64,000 nt of DNA from Durusdinium trenchii (lineage: Eukaryota > Sar > Dinophyceae > Suessiales > Symbiodiniaceae): the NCBI GenBank assembly GCA_963970005.1, contig CAXAMN010015335.1:695174-759173 (forward strand), read 5' to 3'. Positions 55,286 through 64,000 of the stretch are shown here, piece after piece (positions within the stretch are counted from its first letter, which is position 1; each line of letters starts with the position of its first letter). The translations under genes were made by a program, and so were the position numbers. A model generated the notes under the pieces. It was not told the origin of the DNA. It saw nothing but the letters and a program-made list of their open reading frames with translations, and did not search any database.

Positions 55286-55750
55286 TCACCCAGCTCTATG
55301 GAGTCTCCTGCACAACCTGGTAAGCATCGCCACCAGGTTCCTGGGCCTGTTATTGCCAGGGTCGTGGTCTATGTGGTGGATTTCAAGTCCTTCTGGCAGC
55401 TCTCTGTTGTACAGATCCTGGTACAGCTGTCTGTGTACCAGCTCTTTGTACCCATACCCTGTCAGCTGCAGTGTCATGTACTGGCCTAAGCGACTCAGCA
55501 CCAAGCACTCAGGCAGTCCACCTCAATCCCTGCAGGGAACCCAGTCCAGCCACACACCATTCCAGACTTCGACAGACAGGGCCAGTATGCACTCCAAGAG
55601 CTTCCTGGCCTTCATTGGCACCACCCCCTCCTCCTCTCTGGCTATGAATCTGGCTTCCATCTTGAACCAAGCTACAGAGACCCCAAGGCAGAATTGAACC
55701 CATGCTTGTGGACAAGGCCATGCACCAAAAACCCATGTCCAGCCCGACAC
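55286..55750 (-). pseudogene. HNH endonuclease-like ORF with one in-frame TGA
   Basis: The last third carries an HNH signature: YKELVHRQLYQDLYN, then GLEIHHIDHDPGNNRPRNLV, as in phage and group-I-intron HNH nucleases (H...HID....NNRPxNL). Reading upstream in the same frame there is a single TGA at 55523-55525, then about 75 more open codons with plausible texture (WFKMEARFIAREEEGVVPMK through VWNGVWLDWVPCRD). No ATG is convincing. It is either a decayed, horizontally acquired nuclease or a gene with a recoded TGA; decay is the simpler reading. The rest of a typical HNH protein was not identified. Confidence 0.5.
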
Positions 55751-56531
55751 CCAAACAGGATGATTATTGATGACGACTGTTCCTTTTTGGTGCCATGCTC
55801 TCCCATTACCTTAGCATGGAATTTCTTTTGAAACCCTATTGTAGTATATAACTATATCTACAAAGAACACACACCCAAATTCTGGAGAGCACGACGCCCT
55901 GGAGGTGTCTGTTTTTTTCAATGTTTTTCAGTGTTTTTGCGTTTTTCTACGATTTTCAATAGATTTTCTATGTTTTCGTTGCATTCATTGCCTTGATATT
56001 GTCCATATGGGAGCTTTTGCCGCAAAGTACTTCACTGACTCTTGCCACTCCAGCGGCCAGTGCTTGTTGGATTGCAACGATATTTGTGAACGTGCATTGC
56101 GCTACAGGAAGTGGAAGAATTCGCTTCGAATACTCGGACATATACTATGAATCACAGACACAAGCCAGACCTACCAAAAGGTACCCATTTGCACAGGCAC
56201 GTCGCATGTTTTCACGCAGCCGGTCACAAATGCTCCTCGGGATGCTTTTCAGTTTGCCACTCTGTATGCACCAACAGCTTTAACGTCAAAAAGGTTCACA
56301 ACACGTAAGCAGCACACTGACGCCCGTCCGCAGTGAGAGAAGGTGGCACTGCATGTGCATCTACGAGCTATAGATGTACCGGCGAATGAGGTCTCTGGGT
56401 TGGGCATAGACCACTGGTTTCATGGCGGAAATTGTTAAGAAAAAACTGCACTAGGACCATGGCGCACAGACGAAGGGACCTCAAACCAAGCCATGCTAGA
56501 CTCAGCCTCGGCTTCTGTGAAGCCACTTCCC
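55751..56531. other. No gene supported
   Basis: The T-rich stretch 55910-55990 (TTTTTCAGTG, TTTTTGCG, TTTTTCTACG) is simple sequence. Plus-strand frames near 55990-56300 lack a recognisable domain. Confidence 0.35.
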
Positions 56532-57412
56532 TCACTTGTTGCAGGAGTACTTCATGACCGACGGATTCTTGATGACACCAACCTTCCTGCCCTGCTGCCT
56601 CTTGGCAGCGTAGGCATTCAGGTGTCTGGTGTCGCCTTTGCGCACTAGTTGGTTGTGCTTCCGGGCAAAGGAGAGCACCATGAATCGTTGCTTCTCATTG
56701 CGCATGGTGTTGAAAGTGCGGGAGTAGCCCCGGAACCAGGCAAAGGTTTGCTCACAAGCGCTGGTGTTCACGTTCTCAACGCGCTTTCCGAGAGTCGCAT
56801 TGGTCAAGGGCGAGCATGCACACTTTTTGGAATGGCCCTTTGCATGGAACTTGTCCACGCACCAGTGCTTGACTTTGCGGAGGGTCTTCGTAGAAGTGCC
56901 ACATTTCACAAAGCGGCAAGCACGGTCATATATGACGCAATTGAGTGAAGGAAGAGATGGCACAATCTGTTCCAGAGCGGCCTTGGCGATGTGGTTGTCC
57001 TCCGCTTTCTGCATCTCCTTGACAGACAAAATGAGGCCTGATGATGGGTGGACCACCATGAGCCACCCACAAAACCGAAGCTTGGCACTGCCATCTGTGC
57101 GTGAGTGCGACTCCATTCCTTGTACTCCTTCCACTGGTGCAACATTGCAGATTCCGTTTCTTTCTTCGAAGCCAATTCTCGAGGACCATGCTGAGAAGAA
57201 GCGATCGAGCCCTGCACATCGGAGAAGGCCCGGAACCTGAGCGAAGCCAATAGTGCAGCACAGTCGGAAAAATACGAGATTACAGAGGGAAAGGCAATGC
57301 AGGAAAAATCTATGAAAGCGTTCAATGCAAGGGAAAGTGGCTGCTGAGCACCACGCAACCTCTTTGCCGGAGGTGCTGTTATTCCGCCCGATTCTGTTTC
57401 AGGAAGAGACAT
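56532..57412 (-). pseudogene. KDZ-like transposase, frame broken by an 8-bp duplication
   Basis: The 3' part (56532-57134) reads CGWLMVVHPSSGLILSVKEM, VIYDRACRF, VDKFHAKGHSKKCACSPL and VNTSACEQTFAWFRGYSRTF. The pattern YD..C, DxFH.KGH..C and N..CEQ resembles the KDZ (Kyakuja-Dileera-Zisupton) transposase core, with Asp, Asp and Glu as likely catalytic residues. The 5' part (from the ATG at 57412, MSLPETESGG) is in another frame and reads ETESAMLHQWKEYKEWS. At 57097-57109 GTGCGTGAGTGCG carries an 8-bp tandem duplication; without it the two parts join as SRTDGSAK. The full protein would be about 290 residues, shorter than complete KDZ transposases, so it is probably also truncated. No terminal inverted repeats were found. 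Confidence 0.5.
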
Positions 57413-58239
57413 GGCCGGCTAGCCCACAGAGAAAAGCCAAAAGGAAGCTGGATCCAAAGCGGCTATGTGTACATGCAGTCAGACAGTGCCACTCAATGCA
57501 GTGAAGCCAACGGAGCGAATGAAGTTACAAATTTCAATCGCCAATTTGTAGTAGCCTCAACTACAAAGAAGTGCAAGCAACGAGTGGACGAGATTCGTGG
57601 GAAATGGAAAGTATTTTGTCCTATTCCATTTCCTTGCGCATTTTCCTTTCTGATTCTTCAGTATGCTCTCCGTTTCCCGGGGGGGGGTCGGCCAAAAAAG
57701 AAAACAAAGTTGGCGCTGCCTCAAATCAAGGCCGCCCATCTTTTTTTTGTCGACCCCCCCCCCTCTGGGAAACTCTGTGCGGTCCATGTCCGCGACGCTG
57801 GCGACATTGCGATGTCTATGCGATGTCTGCTACTGTGATGTGGCGCGTGATGTGACAGTATCCTCCTGCAATTTATCCCTATAAATAAGAACCTCCAGCG
57901 CATAGATATAGTAAATTCGTAAGAAGACTAGAACACTGGGAAAACAAACACCTCCACAACGTCGTGTTCTGAAAAAAAACACACTATTGCATTTTACTGA
58001 AGCCACCATAGCCTAAATAGAGTGCACCCCAAAATAAAGCCAAACAATCGCGCTGCCAGCAAAACAACTCTATTTATATCCTTATCGTTTGATCTTTCCA
58101 TTCCTTTGTTAACAGATTGCTTCGGTGGATTTCTTTCTCAAGTTCTTTTCCTCCTCATCTAACATCTTTTTGAATCATAAAAACACAAAACTTATGATGT
58201 ACCTTACAGCCTAACTCTGAAATCAAGGATTCATAAAAA
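57413..58239. other. No gene supported
   Basis: Runs of G and C at 57679-57686 and 57757-57765 flank similar GGCCAAAAAAG/CTTTTTTTTGTCGAC sequence, forming an imperfect inverted repeat of about 110 bp. The rest is AT-rich. Confidence 0.35.
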
Positions 58240-58880
58240 AAAAAGCAAAACATGCAAAACCGCACTCAGAAATGATGACTAGGAAATGCAAAAGAAGGCA
58301 TGAAAAAGGCAAGAAAAAGGCAGCTGGTCATAAAGAGTGCATATAAAAAGCACAAAAATTGCAAAAGGAAACCCCAAACAAACAAAACGCACAAAAAAAG
58401 AACATGCACAACCAAATGTCACACACCACCTTTTGTGTGCTTTTTTTTTTTCGATGTTTGTGCGTTGTATGTGCGATTTGTTTGCATTTTTTGTGCGTTT
58501 TTTGTGCGTTATTTTTGCTTTGTTTTTTGCGTTGTCTCAAGGAAACGCGCCAAAAAATGCAAAAACTTGCATTAAATACAAAGCCAAAAATGCAAAGGCA
58601 AAGACCAGAACGATCGCATGTGTTTGTTTTTGATTGCATTTGTTTTGCATGTTTTGTGCATTTGTCTTGCATTTTTTTGTGCATTTGTTTTTGTATTTTT
58701 GTCGTTTTTTTTTGCATTTGTTTAGTGGACAAATGTTTTTTTTTTCGCATTTTTGGCGTTTTTTGCATTCCAAGGCATCCTTTGGTGACTTGTTTTTGCG
58801 TTTTCTGTGCATTTTTTCGGGATTGGTTCTGCATTATTTTTGCATTGTTTATGCATTTTTTATGTTTTGCTGTGTCATCA
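58240..58880. repeat. A-rich then T-rich low-complexity tract
   Basis: To about 58420 the plus strand is dominated by AAAAAGCACAAAAATTGC and GGCAAGAAAAAGGCA phrases. From 58440 it is dominated by TTTTGTGCGTTTTTTG and TTTTGCATTTG phrases, with an A-rich island near 58540-58610. Arms of GCAAAA and TTTTGC could pair over long distances. Long open frames on both strands give Phe/Cys- or Lys/Cys-rich translations and are composition artefacts. Confidence 0.7.
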
Positions 58881-59082
58881 GAACTAGCTTTAGCGTACAT
58901 CATAACACAAAACCTTTTGATAATAGTTCTTCATAGAACCGTTTTTCAACAAGCCATTGAAAGCGGTCAAAAATTGATCAAAGCCACTCTGGAAAGTGTT
59001 CCCCCCATGAAGCCATCATACCCTAAATATGTGGACCTTAAATAGAGCTAAACATTTGCGTTACCAAGAAATCCCTAACTTA

Positions 59083-59285
59083 ATTCAAATTCAATGCTGA
59101 TTCTGTTCTAACTCACTTCAACTCCAATTCAGTTCTACTTCATTTCTAGTTTAATGCTACTTTAAGCAAAATCATTGCTAATTCAATTCAGTTCAAATTC
59201 AACTCTATTTCGAATTCATTTTTAACAACAATTCAAACTTTAATTGACTCAAATTGAAATGCAGTTGGATTCCAATTCAACCCCC
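59083..59285. repeat. Degenerate AATTCAATTC-like repeat
   Basis: AATTCAA, CAATTCAGTTC and similar words recur about every 10-12 bp for 200 bp. It looks like an old simple tandem repeat. Confidence 0.6.
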
Positions 59286-59608
59286 GTTCAAATACAAACA
59301 TATTGTCATGTTTGAAAAAGATTCCTTCTATTTCCTTGTTAACCTCCTTTCTTAGAATTTTAGGGTGTCCTTTATTTAGTGGGACCTTTCTTGTCACCAT
59401 CGTTGATTAATCAGAGGCCGGTATTGCGTTATAGGCATTGCTATATATTTTTATCGAAAGCAGGAAACTCAATACTTCATGATGCCAGAAGTTTGCATCT
59501 TTCATCTCAGCTCCCATGGCGGATTCGACCTTTTCTCACGCAAAGCATGTGTGGTTCAAAGCCTCACCCGCGCTACACCGACGTTGCGGCTTGCGATTCT
59601 GATCCTAC

Positions 59609-60570
59609 CGCAGAAGTTGAAGGATCTTTGCATCCCTTTCCGCATTTGGTGAGCCTGAGCTTTGAGCTTTCAAAGCTTTGTAGCACATTGAGGCTTCGGC
59701 AGGATCTGTTGTCTTGCTGGGCTTGAAGCTCCAGCAAAGCATCCTGCTCTTTGCACTATCAAGCTCATGCAGGCATGTTCGGGCAATTTTCACTTCTTAT
59801 TGGCCGGGTCCATATTCATCTTGGGGGGCGGGCTTGGCCTGCCCCAACAACGCCCATGCAAGGTCACCATACAGCAGCCAAAAAGATTCTAAGCCCATGC
59901 CTTTATGTCCACCTTGAGGTCATAGCTGCGGGCTAGCTCAGAGGCAATGAAGGCCAAGGCGCCAACAGTCCTTAAATCTTTCAGTTCAATCATCACAGAA
60001 CCGGGCTTGAACAGAGCCGGGCCCATACGATGGTTCCATTGGGTCAAGCAGCTTTAGATAGGTGAGGGTGAGGGTCGTAACCAACCTTTTGGAGGGCCAC
60101 TTCTGCCAAGGCTCTCCCTCAAGGGTTGGACATTAGCCGACCCACAGTCACCGAGCTTGCAGCCGCAAGGTGGGTCGACTTGAGACACTAAAGCACATTG
60201 TCTGACTTGGTGTCGGTGTCTCTATGGGATATACCGAGCGTGTGGGGGTGCGCCAGGCCTTCACACATCTCCTGGGATCCTCAGGAGTAATTCAGTAGAT
60301 TCAATTCGAGCTTCTCGGCAAGCTTCTTTGAAATGATGGGCCGGCAGCTGGCCAGTGCACAGCCAAACGTCCGACAGTGACTGTGTGCCGGACATGACTT
60401 CCAGCAGCATGTGCTGGCAGCGGATCAGCAACTCCGCCTCCGCAACGGCGTGCTTTGCCTTGGCTGCCACCTCCTGAACGCCCAAGTGGGCACGGTACAC
60501 TGCACCAAACTTGCCGGAGCCCAGCGTTTGCCCTAAGACGGGCTCCGGGCATGGCAGCGCCAAGGTTTTT
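59609..60570 (-). pseudogene. Protein kinase, decayed
   Basis: After a strong acceptor (CTTTTCTTGTCTCAG, 60571) the frame reads a glycine loop, LGQTLGSGKFGAVYRA, and EVAAKAK, the usual site of the ATP-binding lysine. In a shifted frame follow GLAHPHTLGISHRDTDTKSD (catalytic loop, HRD at 60218-60226, with DLK replaced by DTDTK) and NVL plus a TAG. In a third frame comes KLGDCGSA (DFG changed to DCG, 60141-60149). Then VGALAFIASELARSYDLK and VDIKAWA (APE changed to ASE, DIWSxG changed to DIKAWA). A last segment (59609-59743, acceptor AAAGAGCAG, donor GTAGGA) reads RMLCWSFKPSKTTDP and may be subdomain XI. The order and spacing fit one kinase domain, so the family is secure; at least two frame changes and altered motifs argue it is inactive. 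Confidence 0.65.
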
Positions 60571-60585
60571 CTGAGACAAGAAAAG

Positions 60586-61733
60586 GGTGGGGTATCATAG
60601 CGCCCTCAAAAGCCCAAGGTGGTTGGCAATTTGCCAAGCCAACGGCTTCAAAAACCAGTAGACTACAAGTCTTAAATCCGTGAGGTGAGCCAAGGACGAA
60701 TGCTGGACATACCCAGCATTATGGTTTGGGCTTGGGACCGAACACATACGGTCGAGACGGATCAAGGACGAATGCTGGATGTTGGCATCACTACTACTTT
60801 CACCACCTATATCAGGGTTGTCAGGATGATCTTCTTGAAAATCGTTTTATGTAGTCAAGTATATAATGCTAAGTACCCTACGCAACCAAACCCTATATAG
60901 GCCAAGCAAAAACTTGACTTGAGATGGTGGACGGGTTGACTACACCACCAAGACAAACCGGTTGAGGGAGCTGTAGCTTTTTGACAGCCTCCCCTTCGAG
61001 AATGAGAACATGATGGCTAATGGCAGGTTTGCTGTGCACCCTGGCTGCTCGGATGAAGCACTGGAATTTTTGACATGTCTTGCACAAAGGCACCACAAAG
61101 GCACCTGGCAGGGTGAAATCAGTGTGGGAGCTGGGTCGAATGATTTCCCAGACTCAGAATCAAAGCTAAACCTCATTGCACCTGGTGGTGACAAGGACCT
61201 ACTACACATAGTATAACCCCAAAACTGTGTGGCTTGCAGCTTCGCCCCTTGGCTTTGGTAGAAGCCATTTAGAAGCTTCAAAGCTCGGAGTTGATGCTTC
61301 AAGAAGTACCCTACCTGAGAATGGACCGGTGGAAACCCGACCGCTCGGGTCCACCCGATGTGGTCTTGGGGGTCCATAGCGGGGCGGAATAGGTTCAGTT
61401 GTGTTCAGTTCTTCTACTTCGAACCTTCCGAACCTGCTTCTACCGGTGGATCCGGGGCTCCCACTGGACGACGCCTCGCACACACCAAAAAAACGCCCAG
61501 ACACTCTCTTCGCAACATAGCCGGTGACCATTTGCCCACCTGAGTGGATGTTGGATGTTGGATTCAAAGCATTCACATGACCAAATCTGATCCTCCCCCA
61601 ATGCCACATGTAAACACGGATGTCAGCTACACTGAAGAGAAGCTCCAAATTCTCAGCTTCTGAGAAGGACTCCCCCTCTCCCCCTGCTAAAGGTCCCTCC
61701 ACTAGACACGCTCCGCCCAGTCTCTCTACCTAC
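60586..61733. other. Unresolved; overlapping open frames
   Basis: CAAGGACGAATGCTGGA occurs twice (60691 and 60765). Around 60900-61220 both strands are open (plus: CSDEALEFLTCLAQRHHKGT; minus: SHHVLILEGEAVKKLQLPQP). I could not decide which, if either, is coding. Confidence 0.25.
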
Positions 61734-61883
61734 CTGCGCCGTGGCGCCACCGCTCTCCACCTCTGCTTTCAGATCGCTGAAGAACCCCGGGACGAAGGCG
61801 CCCACCGCGCCGACTGCGAGTGCCACGCCGACCGGCCCGCGCCACCGGGCGCGGACGGCACGGGCGCCAGGAGACCCAGCCAT
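61734..61883 (-). CDS. Candidate 5' exon with membrane segment, 50 codons
   Basis: The ATG at 61883 opens MAGSPGARAVRARWRGPVGV, a basic N-terminus followed by a hydrophobic stretch (VGVALAVGAVGAFVPGFF). It then becomes polar and ends CAG before GTAGGTAG, a canonical donor. It is exactly 50 codons, phase 0. This could be a signal anchor or an organelle-targeting leader. The following exon was not identified. Confidence 0.37.
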
Positions 61884-62397
61884 GGAGATGAGGTCGGCGC
61901 AGCAGGTGCGTCACCCCAAGGAATTGATAAGAGTTGTTACCTTTGGATCTATGTGTGTCTCTATTTAGTCACGATTCTGGATTTGGGGATCCAGATTCAA
62001 TGCATAATGATCATATGCATAGATATATCCCGCAAACGGTTGATGTAATTATCAACTATGTGCAAAAAGCTGCCAGCTGCCAGAGATGCTCCCTTGACTG
62101 TTAATAGCTCCGTCAGCAGTGCAAAGCGAAACTGCTTCATCCAGCTTCATCACATCTTAACATGGCATGCTCTGACTCAAGCCAGTTCAAATGGAAGACT
62201 TCTCACAAAGATTCATCACAAACATCCAGGACCTTTCGACAGCCCCTCGCTGAAAAATGTAAGATGATGTAATATGGGCCCCCAACAATCAAACACCCAC
62301 GACAACATCCTGAGGAAACTGGCAGGGTAAGTAAAATCTTTAGTCTTGAACAATTTCTTGCGTGCCCTGGCGTGGCTATTTGATTCCCTTTGCAAAA
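61884..62397. other. No gene seen
   Basis: AT-rich sequence with short frames only. Confidence 0.4.
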
Positions 62398-62571
62398 TCA
62401 AATCTCATCACGGTCATGACTAAGTGGACTGTCCCCGACCACATCCAACGACTTAGCCCTTGCAGGGCTTAGGCCTTCAGCCTCCAGAAAGCTTTGCAGG
62501 CTTGGGGCGGAGAACAGCGCCTGAGCTTCCATGTCAAAGGATGCTGGACCAGCGGGCGCCCCGAATGGCAT
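62398..62571 (-). CDS. Small ORF or terminal exon, 57 residues
   Basis: From the ATG it reads MPFGAPAGPASFDMEAQALF, then a helix-like SLQSFLEAEGLSPARAKSLD, ending LSHDRDEI. A TGATGGTTTAG acceptor upstream would extend it (ISGFSCLPR), making it a terminal exon of the gene whose earlier exon is at 62684-62844. The coding texture is good. No family recognised from this part alone. Confidence 0.38.
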   Translation of the reverse strand: MPFGAPAGPASFDMEAQALFSAPSLQSFLEAEGLSPARAKSLDVVGDSPLSHDRDEI

Positions 62572-62683
62572 TCTTGGGAGACATGAGAACCCACTTATTT
62601 GACAGCTCTAAACCATCAGCTAGGTGAGCCGTGGCCATGGGACCCCCATTTAATCCGTTCAATGTGATGTTCTCAGAACGTAC

Positions 62684-62844
62684 TGTATATATGTCTTTTT
62701 CCACCAGGCTTTGCCAGTAGCTTAGGTGTGCCATCCCCAGCTTCAACTCATCCACGACCCCCCCTGCGCCGTGGCACGGTCTTCACGCCGGTGCCACCCA
62801 CATCGAAGGTACGGATGAGACGGTTCTTGGTCGCCAGCTGCTTC
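62684..62844 (-). CDS. Candidate exon with ROK/ASKHA-like phosphate motif
   Basis: After a TTGCCAG acceptor the frame reads NRLIRTFDVGGTGVKT (62781-62807 covers FDVGGTGVK). DxGGTxxK is the phosphate-1 motif of ROK sugar kinases and related actin-like ATPases, normally near the N-terminus, as here. A run of seven G (plus strand C7, 62758-62764) breaks the frame; with one more G it continues as VVDELKLGMAHLSYWQSLVE and KDIYT to a GTACGT donor. The motif is short, so the family is only suggested. Confidence 0.38.
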
Positions 62845-63525
62845 CTGGCAAGTCATGTCATGCGAGCTCTACGGACCCAGTGAGCTACACGGACCCGGGG
62901 AGTCCATGGCAACCCGGTTCGTCCGAGCGCTTTTCCTCCAGCACCCGTGGTTTTTCAGGGTGCTGATCGCCTGCAACGGACTATGACTCAGAAAAAGGGC
63001 ATCATCCAAGCAAGTAGAAGGACCTTCCCAGTGAACTTTTGAGATCCCAGAATGACGTCACTTAGGCTTTGAAGGATCCATCTAAAACCAAACATGACCA
63101 TTAATGGCTGACTTTTCCTCCTGCCTGCCAACAGCTTCTACCACCCTCAAGCAAGACTTGCCCGTGTTTTTTTTTGACTGATTGGCCCATCAAAAGTTAC
63201 ACTACAAATTGCATCAAATTGCCACTGTTTCGTTGTAGTTCGATTCTGGGTGGTGTTCTTTCGATACGTGACCTGCTAAGTATTATATCCAAACATTCCA
63301 TGGATTTTGTGGGGGAAAACAGGTCAATGCAGGCGTGTTTGGGTATTCCTTTTGAGCCACTGTAAAGGACGGTTTCAATCCTGCAGCACGACACTCCACA
63401 TCCATTCTTTCGAGGATCTAGGAAGGTACCTCCCTGCAGGGGATGGGAGCAGAAAGTCGCTGTTAGCAAAAAGGAATAGAACCCCGTCCAATAGACCTCC
63501 GTCTTATACAGGGGTTTGCCAAAAA
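62845..63525. other. No gene recognised
   Basis: TCCAAACATTCCATGGATTTTG near 63288 resembles an M1 end. Frames are short. Confidence 0.35.
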
Positions 63526-63918
63526 CTAGGGATTTGATCGAGGAGAGCTGAGGAGAGTATTATGGTTTTTGAAGCTCGTTGAATTACAGTGTTTTGCACC
63601 TGTGAATCCGACCTCCTTCGGAACACCCACACCTTTTGGCTGTGATATGTGCGATGCACGGCAACACTTTAACCGCAAGGGGTTTTCCAAATGGGGCCCT
63701 GGCTGCATCGGTATGCAACGAAGTTCGGACAGAGCTCTGTGCAGGTTCCAGGTATGTAGCATGTAGCAAACGGGGCATGTATGGGGAAGCAGTGTCTTAT
63801 TACATATCGGGCATGCAGCCAAACAACGTCTATAGTCCATCTTCTTTTTCTCTTCGGGTCCAACATCTTCAGAAGCTAGGGACACATGTTCTTCTATATA
63901 TCCCATGTGTATCTCCAT
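63526..63918 (-). CDS. ORF, 130 residues, with CxxC-x8-CxxC motif
   Basis: From the ATG at 63918 it reads MEIHMGYIEEHVSLASEDVG, then a KKKMDYRR basic patch and CPICNKTLLPHTCPVCY. Two CxxC pairs eight residues apart with LPH between them resemble the zinc ribbon of ribosomal protein bL32 (CPxCG...LPHxxCPxCG), often organelle-targeted in eukaryotes. The basic stretch before the motif is shorter than usual, and a plus-strand frame overlaps, so this is tentative. The C-terminal half has no recognisable feature. Confidence 0.27.
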   Translation of the reverse strand: MEIHMGYIEEHVSLASEDVGPEEKKKMDYRRCLAACPICNKTLLPHTCPVCYMLHTWNLHRALSELRCIPMQPGPHLENPLRLKCCRASHISQPKGVGVPKEVGFTGAKHCNSTSFKNHNTLLSSPRSNP

Positions 63919-64000
63919 AGGAAGCATCACAGCTGATCACAGCTGATCACAGCCACAGCCTCCACACCACTCTCAGCCAAGCAGCGCCAGAGCCGAGGCG

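Noticed and set aside
58328-59045. 190-230-codon frames on both strands
   Set aside because: Low-complexity A/T-rich sequence; translations are Phe/Cys or Lys/Cys runs without a domain.

Overview
The window looks like nuclear DNA of a dinoflagellate, most likely a coral-symbiont type (Symbiodiniaceae) or a close relative. The evidence is indirect but consistent. There is a 13-unit pentatricopeptide (PPR) array of the ISACEKGGQWQQALKLFEAMP kind and a 20-unit FNIP-like leucine-rich repeat protein with FNQSLEGVAWP units, both typical of that group. The DNA is sparse, with short GC-rich exon-like islands bounded by canonical splice signals, many small inverted-repeat elements and many microsatellites. 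No bacterial operon structure, rRNA, tRNA or CRISPR array was recognised. The sequence is a draft: one 100-N gap (1902-2001) and three 10-N gaps (15108-15117, 29756-29765, 46044-46053), all inside repeats.

Layout. 0.3-1.3 kb (minus strand): a phytanoyl-CoA-dioxygenase-like gene broken once, at a run of nine C. 1.5-2.1 kb: degenerate repeats around a poly-G-flanked gap. 2-12 kb: scattered exon candidates and small inverted-repeat elements. 12.4-13.9 kb (minus): the PPR array, broken in three places. 14-41 kb: mostly repeats, microsatellites and weakly supported exon candidates on both strands, including two CAG-rich tracts at 34.3-35.5 kb. 41.5-43.4 kb (minus): one intact intronless gene for a ubiquitin-like plus FNIP/LRR protein, the best gene in the window. 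45.3-48.2 kb: a duplicated minus-strand sequence present three times, one copy split by a 55-bp minisatellite. 48.8-62.9 kb (almost all minus): exon candidates, a broken HNH-endonuclease-like ORF, a KDZ-like transposase relic, a decayed protein kinase, and a possible ROK/ASKHA-type kinase exon.

Where orientation can be judged, nearly everything from 41.5 to 63 kb reads on the minus strand, which fits the unidirectional gene blocks known in dinoflagellates. No pathway links the genes: they are a dioxygenase, repeat scaffold or RNA-binding proteins, a kinase relic and mobile-element remnants. At least three frame breaks fall exactly in mononucleotide runs, so assembly or sequencing error must be weighed against true pseudogenes. 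Exon candidates rest on open frame, amino-acid texture and splice-site consensus only and are scored low.
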